Positions 1 through 8,037 of a DNA stretch of 42,639 nucleotides are shown here, piece by piece. The notes under the pieces were generated by a model. It did no database searches and was not told where the DNA came from. It saw nothing but the letters and a program-made list of their open reading frames with translations. Source of the stretch: Gemmatimonadota bacterium (GTDB taxonomy: Bacteria; Gemmatimonadota; Gemmatimonadetes; Longimicrobiales; Gaopeijiaceae); NCBI GenBank assembly GCA_022823365.1, contig JAJDXG010000060.1:1-42639 (forward strand), written 5' to 3'. The translations under genes were made by a program, and so were the position numbers. The first letter of the stretch is position 1, and the number at the start of each line of letters is the position of its first letter.

Positions 1-2
1 GT

Positions 3-1820
3 TCAGGGCCGTTCTTCCCGCTCTCTTGGGTCGTTGCAGCAAGATGCAGTCCAACGGCAGGAAACGCAGATCGTGCAGCCCTGTAAGTAGTTAGACGATT
101 TCCTGCCGTGATTCGGGCCTCTGGCGATTCGCCGGACGGACGAAGCCAGATGCCGGAGCAGCCGTAGCGAGATCTCCGTCTCCGCCGGTTCGGCCCGAGC
201 CTCGTCCCCGAGCCACTCCAGCCGATCCTGCAGGTTCAGTTCCTCCTGTCCCGCCGCGGCCGCCTTGAACTGCAGCACGGCGTGCCCGGCCTCCCAGTAC
301 GCGGTGACCAGGAGGGAGCGCTGTCCGTGCGTCGGCTCGTCCCCCTGCGACCCGCCTGCGCCGTGGGGCTCGAGGAGCATCAGCAGCGTCTCTTCGCACG
401 CGGCTTCCATGCGCTCCACCGACGCCTCCAGGCCGGTGCGGCGGGCGAACCTGCGGATGAAATCGCCGATCCCGGGCAGTTCGGCCACGTCGAGCCGCCC
501 GTTGAACCGAGCCACGCGCGGCATCGTCAGGACCGCAAGCAGGATGGCGATCGTGCCGCCCGCCGTCATTCCGTTGTCGAAGAGGCCACCCGCGAAGTCA
601 GTGAAGAAGTCGGGAAAGACCACGTCGAACTCCACCGCGATGCCCACCCATACCGCAAGCCCGGCGATGAGGCCGTTGCGCGGATTGCTGCCGGTGCCGG
701 AGACCACCTCGCGCATGCCGACCACGAAGAACGTGGCCATGATGACGGCCATCGCCGAGGCCACGACGGCGTCCGGCATCGCGACGATGACCGCGACCAG
801 CTTGGGCAGGCAGGCAAGGGCGATCAGCGCGAGCCCGGCGATGACGCCCAGGCTGCGGGCCGCCACTCCGGTGGTCTCGATCGTTGCGATGGGCGTGGGA
901 TGCAGGGTGTTGGGAATCCCGCCCGCCAGGCCCGCCAGAATGTTGCCGCCGCCCTCGGCCGCCACCGCACCCTGCACGGAGCGGAAGTCCACGGCGCGCG
1001 CGCGGTGCCACGATACGCGCTGGGTGGCGACGGCGACCCCCACCGACTTGGTGGCCCCGACGAGCGCGATGAACAGGAAGGCCGGAAGAAGCGCCCAGAA
1101 GGCGGGGCTGAAACTCAAGTCCAACCCCGGCGGACGGCCGGCAGGCAAACCGATCCAGGCCGCGTCGGCCACGAGCCCGACCTCGTAGATCCCGAAGAAC
1201 CCGCCCACGACGGATCCGGCCGCGAGCCCGGCCGCGGGAGCCCAGAGGCGAAGCCTGCCCGTGCCCTTCAGGTGGATCCCGGCGGTCGTCGCGACCGTCA
1301 CGCAGGCGCACAGGGGACCGGCCACGGCCGGGGCGCCGGCCGGCAGATCGTTCAGCATGCGGAAAAGGATCGGCATGACGGTGACCGGCAGGAGCATGAT
1401 CACGGTGCCCGTGACCACCGGGGTGAGGATGCGGTGCAGCAGGGCAAGGCGCTCGGAGAATGCCGCCTGCACCAGTCCCGACACCACCACCAGCGTCGCG
1501 AGCAACGATGGCCCACCCTGAACCAGAGCCACGACGCACACGGCGATGAACGCCGAGGAGGCACCGTGGAGCATCTGGTAGCCCGCGCCGAAGCGTCCCG
1601 GCCGGACCGTCTGCACCGCGGTGATGACGCCGCACGCCAGCATGCCGGCGAAGACCGCCCACAACAGGAACTCTTCCGCATCGGCGGCCCGGAAGACGAT
1701 GGTGGGCAGCAGCACCGCCGAGTTCAGGCTGAGAACGGCGAGTTGCAATCCGAGCCCGAGCCCGACCGGCCGCGTGACCGGGTCGGTGGCTTCGTAGCGG
1801 AGACCCTGGTCGGGTCTCAT
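3..1820 (-). CDS. NCS2-family nucleobase (xanthine/uracil-type) permease with C-terminal cytosolic extension
   Basis: This is a polytopic inner-membrane protein of about 605 residues, read from the ATG at 1820 (MRPDQGLRYEATD). Roughly residues 25-460 are hydrophobic helices with NCS2-like features, such as the GATKSVGVAVATQR segment and the GGIPNTLHPTPIATIETTGV loop that resembles the substrate-site region of the UraA/XanP family. Members import purines or pyrimidines with a cation. After the last helix comes a soluble extension of about 130 residues, with a CEETLLMLLE stretch and an ISLRLLRHLASSVR stretch that I recall from long XanP-like permeases. The last ~40 residues (from about position 120 down to 3) look unlike a protein tail, so a frameshift near 120-150 is possible. 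The gene is divergent from the hydroxyacid dehydrogenase gene. The substrate is inferred only from the family. Confidence 0.85.
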   Translation of the reverse strand: MRPDQGLRYEATDPVTRPVGLGLGLQLAVLSLNSAVLLPTIVFRAADAEEFLLWAVFAGMLACGVITAVQTVRPGRFGAGYQMLHGASSAFIAVCVVALVQGGPSLLATLVVVSGLVQAAFSERLALLHRILTPVVTGTVIMLLPVTVMPILFRMLNDLPAGAPAVAGPLCACVTVATTAGIHLKGTGRLRLWAPAAGLAAGSVVGGFFGIYEVGLVADAAWIGLPAGRPPGLDLSFSPAFWALLPAFLFIALVGATKSVGVAVATQRVSWHRARAVDFRSVQGAVAAEGGGNILAGLAGGIPNTLHPTPIATIETTGVAARSLGVIAGLALIALACLPKLVAVIVAMPDAVVASAMAVIMATFFVVGMREVVSGTGSNPRNGLIAGLAVWVGIAVEFDVVFPDFFTDFAGGLFDNGMTAGGTIAILLAVLTMPRVARFNGRLDVAELPGIGDFIRRFARRTGLEASVERMEAACEETLLMLLEPHGAGGSQGDEPTHGQRSLLVTAYWEAGHAVLQFKAAAAGQEELNLQDRLEWLGDEARAEPAETEISLRLLRHLASSVRRIARGPNHGRKSSNYLQGCTICVSCRWTASCCNDPREREERP

Positions 1821-1954
1821 GGGAGCGTGGTCCGCTTGATAAGCGCCGGGCTTCCCCCCATTCTCATGCGCGCGCCTCTCCCCGGGGGCGCATGCTTCGC
1901 TTCGCCAGCTCTTTCGCCCCCTTTCGCGGCCACAATAGCCAACGGGATTCCACC
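1821..1954. promoter_or_regulatory. Divergent intergenic region between permease and dehydrogenase genes
   Basis: These 134 bases separate two genes that point away from each other, so both promoters should lie here. I do not see a convincing -35/-10 pair or an operator palindrome. The role is inferred from gene orientation only. Confidence 0.4.
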
Positions 1955-2977
1955 GTGCGAGCACTCCACATAGAACCCCTTGCGGACTGGATCCAGGGCA
2001 TCTTCCAGCAGGCGGCGGACGAGGCCGGAGTCGAGGTGACGTGGGGCGGCGGGATGGATGAAAGGGAACTGCGCGCGGCCGCGGCCGGCGCGGATGCCCT
2101 CGTGACCGCGAAGCGGCGCATTGGCGCGGACCTGATGGCCGCGACGCCGGGCCTTCGCCTGATTCAGGTGCAGGGGCGGGCACCCTGGGCGGTCGATCGG
2201 GACGCCGCGGCTGCGGCCGGAGTGCCGGTGTCGGTGCTCCCGCACCGGGGCGCGATCGCTGTCGCCGAGCAGACGATTGCCCTGATGCTGGGCCTGTACC
2301 GCAAGCTGGTGCCCGGGCATAAGGGCACCCGAGATGCGGAATACCTGGAGCTCGGCGTCGAGCCTGTGCGCACCACGGAGCGCAGGATCGCCTTCAATTG
2401 GCTGCGCTACCCCGACGTCTGGCAGCTCTACGGCAGGACGCTCGGATTGGTCGGGCTGGGCGACATCGCGCTCGAGGTCGCGCGGCGCGCGCGCGCGTTC
2501 GATATGGAAGTCGTCTACCACAAGCGCTCGCCTTTGCCGCGCGAGCACGAGGAGATGGTCGGGGCGCGCTCCCTGCCGCTCCCGGAACTCCTCGCGGCAA
2601 GCGACGTGGTCAGCCTCCACGCGCCCCATACCGACCGGACGGAGCGCATGATCGACGCCGGGGCCCTCGCGCTCATGAAGCCCACGGCCATGCTGGTAAA
2701 CACCGCGCGCGGCGGGCTGGTCGATGAAGATGCGCTCGCCCGCGCGCTGCTGGCCGGCGGGATCGCCGGGGCCGGCCTGGATGCCTTCCTGTACGAGCCA
2801 CTGCCCGAGGGCAGCGCGCTGGCAGATGCGCCCAACGTGCTCCTGTCACCCCATGTGGGTGGCGGGACCGGTGGCGGGCAGCGCGGGATGATCGACGACG
2901 TGGTCGCGAATCTGGTCGCGGTGCGTGAAGGCGGGGAGGTGAGGGGGCTGGTGAACGGTACCCATCCACAAACCTGA
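1955..2977 (+). CDS. D-2-hydroxyacid dehydrogenase (NAD-dependent)
   Basis: This is a cytosolic oxidoreductase of 340 residues that should interconvert a 2-hydroxyacid and a 2-oxoacid with NAD(P). The Rossmann glycine motif GLVGLGDIA is at about residues 164-172. The three family catalytic residues are present: Arg252 in NTARGGLVDE, Glu281 in LYEPLPEG and His300 in SPHVGG. I chose the GTG at 1955 because the protein then starts at VRALHIEPL, a normal first beta strand. The open frame extends upstream to 1892, but those residues look like translated leader sequence. The substrate cannot be told from sequence. The DUF819 gene follows after 13 bases, so the two are probably co-transcribed. Confidence 0.88.
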   Translation: MRALHIEPLADWIQGIFQQAADEAGVEVTWGGGMDERELRAAAAGADALVTAKRRIGADLMAATPGLRLIQVQGRAPWAVDRDAAAAAGVPVSVLPHRGAIAVAEQTIALMLGLYRKLVPGHKGTRDAEYLELGVEPVRTTERRIAFNWLRYPDVWQLYGRTLGLVGLGDIALEVARRARAFDMEVVYHKRSPLPREHEEMVGARSLPLPELLAASDVVSLHAPHTDRTERMIDAGALALMKPTAMLVNTARGGLVDEDALARALLAGGIAGAGLDAFLYEPLPEGSALADAPNVLLSPHVGGGTGGGQRGMIDDVVANLVAVREGGEVRGLVNGTHPQT

Positions 2978-2990
2978 GTCCGGAGCCTCC

Positions 2991-4220
2991 ATGCTGAGAG
3001 ACCCGCTTCTGGTTATCGCCTTCATGCTGGCCGTGGTGGCGTTCGCGCGCTGGCTGGAGGAGCGCTACGACGTCATCAAGAAGATCAGCTCCGCCGTCGT
3101 GTGCACCCTGCTCGGCATCACGCTGGCGAACGTAGGCGTGATCGAGCACACCGGCCCGGCGCACGAAGCCGTGTTCACCTTCGCCATCCCCTACGCCATC
3201 GTGCTCGTCATCATGGGCACGCACATGAAGGAACTGGCCCAGGCCGGAAGGCCCCTGCTGATCGCGTACCTGGCCGCGTGCGGGGGCAGCTTCATCGGCG
3301 GCGCGGTGGCGGGCGCAACCATGGCGGGATGGGTCGGACCGGAGACCTGGAAGCTCTCGGGAGCGTTCTCGGCCGCCTTCGCGGGCGGCGGGATGAACTT
3401 CGCCGCCGTCGGGCAGGGGCTCGAAGTCGAGCCGAGCACCTTCGCCGCGGCGGCGCTGGCCGACAACATGTCGACGGTCCCGTACCTGCTGTTTCAGGTG
3501 TGGCTGGCGGGGATTCTGGCGGCGATGTTCCTGCGTCGAAGCGGTGCCGGACTCGCCACGGCGCCAGCCACCGACGCCGTGGAAAGGGCTGAGCAGGAGG
3601 CGCAGGAAGAGGCGATGCGGCGGCGCTGGACCGACACCGACATCAGCATCACGGACTTCGCCATCCTGGGCGGCCTTCCCCTGGTCGCGCTCTGGCTGGC
3701 GCGGATCATCAGCGAAGCCTTCGCCGAGAGGCTTGCCGCCATGTCGGTGGGTTCACCGGGGTACGGACTCGTGCAGTTCTTCAGCGACGTGCCGGAAGTC
3801 CTCTGGCTCACGACCATCGCGCTCATCGTGGCGCAGTTGCCCTGGGTGAGGAAGCTGCGCGGCGCCGAGGTGCTCTCCTACTTCGCGCTCCACATCTTCT
3901 TTATCGCGTTGGGTGCGGCCTCCGATCTGGCGACCATCGTCGACGCCGGCGTGCCCATCTTCAGCTTCATGATCGTGATCATGGGCATTCACGTGATCGT
4001 CGCGTACGGAATCGGCTGGCTCTTCCGCATCGATCTGGCCACGGTCTCGATCGCCAGCCAGGCCGCGATCGGCGGGCCCGGATCGGCGCTCGCCATCGGC
4101 ATGGCGATGAAGTGGCACAAGCTGGTGGCCCCCGCGGTCATCGTGGGCATCTTCGGATACGCGCTCGGGAACTACCTTGGCTACGCGTGTTCGCAGATGG
4201 TGAACTGGCTCCTGGGCTGA
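2991..4220 (+). CDS. DUF819-family integral membrane protein (probable transporter)
   Basis: This 409-residue protein is mostly hydrophobic, with about ten to eleven predicted membrane helices and one charged cytoplasmic loop near residues 190-215 (VERAEQEAQEEAMRRR). Two glycine-rich segments, FAGGGMNFAAVGQ near residue 140 and AAIGGPGSALAIG near residue 360, look like the pseudo-symmetric halves of the DUF819 (YjcL-like) family, which resembles sodium/solute symporters. No substrate is established for the family to my knowledge. It starts 13 bases after the hydroxyacid dehydrogenase stop, so the pair may import and process the same organic acid. That last step is inference. Confidence 0.82.
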   Translation: MLRDPLLVIAFMLAVVAFARWLEERYDVIKKISSAVVCTLLGITLANVGVIEHTGPAHEAVFTFAIPYAIVLVIMGTHMKELAQAGRPLLIAYLAACGGSFIGGAVAGATMAGWVGPETWKLSGAFSAAFAGGGMNFAAVGQGLEVEPSTFAAAALADNMSTVPYLLFQVWLAGILAAMFLRRSGAGLATAPATDAVERAEQEAQEEAMRRRWTDTDISITDFAILGGLPLVALWLARIISEAFAERLAAMSVGSPGYGLVQFFSDVPEVLWLTTIALIVAQLPWVRKLRGAEVLSYFALHIFFIALGAASDLATIVDAGVPIFSFMIVIMGIHVIVAYGIGWLFRIDLATVSIASQAAIGGPGSALAIGMAMKWHKLVAPAVIVGIFGYALGNYLGYACSQMVNWLLG

Positions 4221-4299
4221 GGTCGAAATCGCGTCCGCAGCCATTCCTCCGGTTGCCCGCATCCTTTCGCACCAACGTGTGCCCGGCTCTCGGTAAACC

Positions 4300-5127
4300 A
4301 TGGCCTTGTCCAGCGTTACTCGTCCGCTGACCGTCGCGGGCGTCGACGTCCTTGTGACCGGAGCTGGCCGAGGCATGGGTCGCGGAATCGCACAGGCGAT
4401 GGCTGCGGCGGGTGCGCGGGTATGGCTGGTTGCCGAGGTGCCGGATGAGCTTGAGTGGACCGCAACCGACATCCGCGCGGCCGGAGGGGAAGCACGCATT
4501 CTCGTCGCCGATCTGGGGCGCCACGATGCGCGAAAGGGACTGGTGCGCACGCTGCGCGGGCAGGCCCGCGAACTGCGCGTCATCGTCAACAACGCCGGCG
4601 TGCTGGAACGTGAGCCTGTCGCCTCGCTGGACGCCGAACATTGGCGGCGCATCATGGGCGTGAACCTGGAGGCCCCCGTCTTCCTGACCCGCGATCTCTT
4701 GCCGCTCCTGGAGGACGAGGGCGGATCCGTGATCAACGTCTCGTCGCGCGCGGGGACCGCTGCCTTCGCACGTCAGGCGGCATATTGCGCGTCCAAATTC
4801 GGCCTGGAGGCGTTTACGCGATGCCTCGCGAAGGAGTTGGCGGGGTCGCCCATCAGCGCCAACACCGTGACGCCGGGGCTGCCCATCAAGCCTACCTCGC
4901 TGACGCAGCGCGATGCGGAACGCGCGGATGCAGCTACGCGCGCCGGATGGCGGGATCCGGTTAGACTGGGGCCCGCGTTCCTCTTCCTCGCCGGGCTGCG
5001 CGGCCAGATCAGCGGCTGCCGCTTCGACGCCTGGACATTGACGCGGGCACTGGAGCAGTGGGGCACGCGGGGAGTGATGAACCGCGTTGGCGAAATAGCA
5101 GAATACACGCCGGAGGCTGTCGGATGA
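4300..5127 (+). CDS. Short-chain dehydrogenase/reductase
   Basis: This classical SDR of 275 residues is a cytosolic NAD(P)-dependent oxidoreductase. The cofactor motif TGAGRGMG is at residues 20-27, NNAG at 97-100, the catalytic serine in NVSSRAG near 148-149, and the Tyr162-x3-Lys166 pair in YCASK. These are all the family catalytic elements, so the enzyme should be active. The C-terminal half is divergent and gives no substrate clue. The stop overlaps the start of the next gene as ATGA at 5124-5127, which suggests translational coupling with the PLP-less aminotransferase-like protein and, through it, with the intact aminotransferase. Confidence 0.87.
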   Translation: MALSSVTRPLTVAGVDVLVTGAGRGMGRGIAQAMAAAGARVWLVAEVPDELEWTATDIRAAGGEARILVADLGRHDARKGLVRTLRGQARELRVIVNNAGVLEREPVASLDAEHWRRIMGVNLEAPVFLTRDLLPLLEDEGGSVINVSSRAGTAAFARQAAYCASKFGLEAFTRCLAKELAGSPISANTVTPGLPIKPTSLTQRDAERADAATRAGWRDPVRLGPAFLFLAGLRGQISGCRFDAWTLTRALEQWGTRGVMNRVGEIAEYTPEAVG

Positions 5128-5909
5128 CCGAACTAGGCAACGGAAGTTTGCCCGAGGGAAGCGCAGGAAGCGCCGTGGAGGTGGCCGTCTCGCGACGGGC
5201 GAGGGCAGCTATGAAGTCCCTTGCGAGCGCCGGGTCCGGCCGGTCGTCCGGGTCCACCAGGGCAGGTCCGAGCGAGGGCTTGCTCGCCGGCCTGCGCCAT
5301 CACCTGCTGGCCGGAGAGACCCACTATCCGGACCGCCCCGGGATGGGAGAGTTGCGTCGGCGGGTGGGCGAGGCCCTGCCCGGAGTGGGTTTTCCTGCTC
5401 GCGAGCCCGACGGCGTGCTCATCACCCAGGGAGAAGGAGAGTCCCTGTTCGCGACCATCCTGGGCCTCGGTGGCGGAGAGGGCGCTGTGATTGTCGCACG
5501 ACCCGGAGGTCGGCATCAGCGTCTGCTCGACTGGATGCGAGTGCGCGTGATCGAACCCGGCACCGACGCTGCGTCCGAAGCCGCGGCGGCATTTCGCTTG
5601 ATCGAGCACGAGGCCGGAGCGGGAACCCCGGGAAACGAGAGCGTGCCGGAGACCCAGGGGCTCGTGCAGGTACACGCGATCGGTGACCGCCTCTTCGGCG
5701 GCCCGGGCGAGGCTGCCGCCGCCCCCGCGGACGCCATCGTGATCGGCTCGCTGGACGGCCTCGAAGGGATGCACCCGTTCTCCCTCGGCTTCGTTGCCGC
5801 GCCAGTGGCCGTGCGGCCGCGCATCGCCAAGTGGAAGCAGGCGTCGTCGATCTGCTCGCCGGCTCCGTCGCAGCGCGCCGCCTTGTGGGCGCTGGGGGTA
5901 CGGCCATGA
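5124..5909 (+). CDS. Shortened aminotransferase-like protein lacking the PLP lysine
   Basis: This 261-residue protein resembles a shrunken fold-type I aminotransferase. Residues 68-115 (YPDRPGMGELRRRVGEAL, then GVLITQGEGESLFATIL) match the family's early large-domain helices. Residues 207-250 align with the stretch around the PLP lysine and the following helix (FVAAPVAVRPRIAKWKQASS). In that alignment the Schiff-base lysine is Gly212 and the arginine seen in active homologues is Ser220. The NPSNPTG loop and the C-terminal domain are missing. It overlaps both neighbours by ATGA, so the frame is clearly maintained. A catalytically dead partner or regulator of the next gene product is my favoured idea; a decaying paralogue is the alternative. 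It starts at the ATG at 5124. Confidence 0.72.
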   Translation: MTELGNGSLPEGSAGSAVEVAVSRRARAAMKSLASAGSGRSSGSTRAGPSEGLLAGLRHHLLAGETHYPDRPGMGELRRRVGEALPGVGFPAREPDGVLITQGEGESLFATILGLGGGEGAVIVARPGGRHQRLLDWMRVRVIEPGTDAASEAAAAFRLIEHEAGAGTPGNESVPETQGLVQVHAIGDRLFGGPGEAAAAPADAIVIGSLDGLEGMHPFSLGFVAAPVAVRPRIAKWKQASSICSPAPSQRAALWALGVRP

Positions 5910-7108
5910 GCGCCCCGATGAAGTCGCGGGAGCGCGCCGGCTCGGCCTCCCTGCGCAAGGGCGAGGCCGCCACCTCCCTTCGCTACAAGATGATGGCGCT
6001 CGCGCGCGAACGAGAGAACGTCATCTCGCTGGGGCGCGGCGATCCCGACCTGCACACCCGGCCCGACATCGTCGAGGACGGCGTGGCCCGTTTCGCCGAA
6101 GCGGCGGGCGCGGGGATGCCCACAGGGGACAGTGGCCCGGTGCGCGGCCTGCTCCCGCTGCGTGAGGGCATCGCCCGCCGATACGCCCGCGAGAAGGGCG
6201 TAGACGTCGATCCCGCCACGGAGATCGCCATCACCAACGGCGCCCAGGAGGGGCTGTTCCTGGCCATGCTGGCGCTCGTCGATCCGGGCGACCGGGTTGC
6301 GTGCCAGGACCCGCGCTACAGCTCCTACGACCAGGCGATCGGGACCGCGGGCGGCGACATCGTCCCCGTCCCCACCGGAGGCGACCGGCCTTTCGAACTA
6401 GGGGGCGACGAACTCCGGCAGCACGCGCTCGGCTGCAAGCTCCTCGTATTCGTGAACCCTTCGAACCCGACCGGATCCTGCGTAGGACCGCAGGGCGTGC
6501 GCGATCTGGCAGGGGCCGCGGCGGACCTCGGCATGGCGTTGGTATCCGACGAGATCTACGAGGACGTGGTCTTCCGCGAGGAGCCCTTCCTCTCGCTGCT
6601 TGCGGCGGATGGCGCCCGCGGGGGCACGGTGGTTCTTTCGGGATTTTCGAAAGCTTATGCGATGACCGGCTTCCGGGTCGGCTACCTGGTCGGCCCACCG
6701 GCCTTCATCGACGCGGTGGAGGCCATCAAGAGCACGACGTCGGGTCCGTGTCCGGCATTCTCGCAATACACGGCTCTCGCTGCCCTCGCGGCCGATCCGG
6801 ACCCGCGTCCGGAGTATCTGGCGCGGTATCGGCGCCGGCGCCAGGCGCTGATCGACGGCTTCGCGGACCTGGGGGTCCCACACGGTCCCCACGGGGGAGG
6901 CCTGTTCATGTGGGCCGACGTTTCGCGCTTCGGAATGGACGCCGAGAACTTCTGCTACCGCCTCCTGGACGAGGCGGGCGTGCTGATGTTCCCCGGGGCC
7001 TCCTTCGGTGCGAGATGGCGCAACTGGGTACGGGTCTCGCTCCTGTGTCCCGAGGCTCGCATCCTCGAGTCGATGGAGCGCATACGGAAGTTCGCCGGCA
7101 GCCTGTAG
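5906..7108 (+). CDS. Class I/II pyridoxal-phosphate aminotransferase (aspartate-type fold)
   Basis: This is a full-length 400-residue cytosolic aminotransferase. It has the NPSNPTG loop, the SDEIYED segment with the aspartate that contacts the PLP ring nitrogen, and the PLP lysine at residue 249 in SGFSKAYAMTGFRVGY. The C-terminal domain with the substrate arginine region (NWVRVSLL) is intact. Members transfer the amino group of amino acids to 2-oxoacids; the exact substrate is not visible. The ATG at 5906 overlaps the stop of the upstream PLP-less paralogue by ATGA, so both products should be made in step. A new cistron starts 183 bases downstream. Confidence 0.9.
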   Translation: MSAPMKSRERAGSASLRKGEAATSLRYKMMALARERENVISLGRGDPDLHTRPDIVEDGVARFAEAAGAGMPTGDSGPVRGLLPLREGIARRYAREKGVDVDPATEIAITNGAQEGLFLAMLALVDPGDRVACQDPRYSSYDQAIGTAGGDIVPVPTGGDRPFELGGDELRQHALGCKLLVFVNPSNPTGSCVGPQGVRDLAGAAADLGMALVSDEIYEDVVFREEPFLSLLAADGARGGTVVLSGFSKAYAMTGFRVGYLVGPPAFIDAVEAIKSTTSGPCPAFSQYTALAALAADPDPRPEYLARYRRRRQALIDGFADLGVPHGPHGGGLFMWADVSRFGMDAENFCYRLLDEAGVLMFPGASFGARWRNWVRVSLLCPEARILESMERIRKFAGSL

Positions 7109-7279
7109 GATGGCTGGATGGAAGCTCGGCTTCCGACCGCGGGATTGAATTCGCGCGGGGAGATCGCGTCGGTCCGCGAGCGGCCGCGCGTCGTGGGGAA
7201 CCGGCAACCCCGTGTGGCGTAGTCCCGGTTCGGCGGCTACGCTTGCGAGCCCGCCGGCATCCGCACCCGAACCGGAACC

Positions 7280-7285
7280 AGGAGG
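7280..7285 (+). promoter_or_regulatory. Strong Shine-Dalgarno of the peroxiredoxin gene
   Basis: AGGAGG lies six bases before the ATG at 7292 and fixes that start. The 183-base gap upstream (7109-7291) holds no other gene, and I see no convincing promoter or riboswitch in it. Confidence 0.8.
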
Positions 7286-7291
7286 ATCCCC

Positions 7292-7951
7292 ATGACCCTG
7301 CGAATCAACGACGATGCACCCGATTTCACTGCCGAGACCACCGAGGGCACCATCCGATTCCACGACTGGATCGGCGACGGATGGGCGATCCTGTTTTCCC
7401 ATCCGAAGGACTTCACGCCCGTCTGCACCACCGAACTGGGCACCGTGGCCGCGCTCAAGGACGAGTTCACGCGCCGCAACTGCAAGATCATGGGCATCAG
7501 CGTCGACGGCGTCGGCGACCATCACGCCTGGTCGGAGGACATTGCATCGTACGGCGGGCATGCCATCAACTACCCGCTGGTGGGCGACCCGGAGTTGAGC
7601 GTGGTCAAGCTCTACGACATGCTGCCGGCCGACGCGGGCGACACCTGCAAGGGCCGGACTCCGGCCGACAATGCCACGGCGCGGTCCGTCTTCATCATCG
7701 GACCCGACAAGAAGATCAAGGCCACGCTCACCTATCCCATGAGCACGGGCCGGAACTTCGCCGAGATCCTGAGGCTCCTGGATTCCTGCCAGCTCACCGC
7801 CACGAAGCAGGTGGCCACGCCGGCCAACTGGGAGCACGGCGAGGACGTGATCATCCTGCCCGCGGTGTCCAACGAGGACGCGGAGGCGAAGTACCCGGAC
7901 GGCTGGGAGCAGCCCCTGCCGTACATCCGCATCGTTCCGCAGCCCGAGTAG
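7292..7951 (+). CDS. 1-Cys (Prx6-type) peroxiredoxin
   Basis: This 219-residue thiol peroxidase should reduce hydrogen peroxide and organic hydroperoxides in the cytosol. The peroxidatic site is the DFTPVCTTEL motif with Thr42 and Cys45, preceded by SHPKD. The conserved arginine lies in ATARSVFIIGP near residue 130. The length and the long C-terminal extension (TPANWEHGEDVIILP, then YPDGWEQPLPYIR) are those of the Prx6 subfamily. The start is set by the strong ribosome binding site at 7280-7285. It sits between amino-acid and ureide metabolism genes. A protective role against peroxide from neighbouring oxidases is possible, but no oxidase is visible here. Confidence 0.93.
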   Translation: MTLRINDDAPDFTAETTEGTIRFHDWIGDGWAILFSHPKDFTPVCTTELGTVAALKDEFTRRNCKIMGISVDGVGDHHAWSEDIASYGGHAINYPLVGDPELSVVKLYDMLPADAGDTCKGRTPADNATARSVFIIGPDKKIKATLTYPMSTGRNFAEILRLLDSCQLTATKQVATPANWEHGEDVIILPAVSNEDAEAKYPDGWEQPLPYIRIVPQPE

Positions 7952-8037
7952 CGATACCCGGGTCATCGCAAGAGGCATTCACCGGCCCCCGGGCTCGCGC
8001 ACGCCGGCAAATGCGCGGGTCCGGGGGTCATGAGCAC

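Noticed and set aside
282..1973. Plus-strand frame of 563 codons opposite the permease
   Set aside because: The permease on the minus strand has clear helices and family motifs; this frame is Arg/Gly/His-rich with no features.
3753..4736. Minus-strand frame across the DUF819 and SDR genes
   Set aside because: It crosses a gene boundary and has a serine/arginine-rich shadow composition.
7109..7291. Possible riboswitch or attenuator before the peroxiredoxin gene
   Set aside because: Only short GC stems such as GGGG/CCCC are seen; no known aptamer core could be recognised.
6301..8037. Apparent N-terminal extension of the hydantoinase frame
   Set aside because: It reads the aminotransferase and peroxiredoxin genes out of frame; the enzyme's own first strand begins after 8038.
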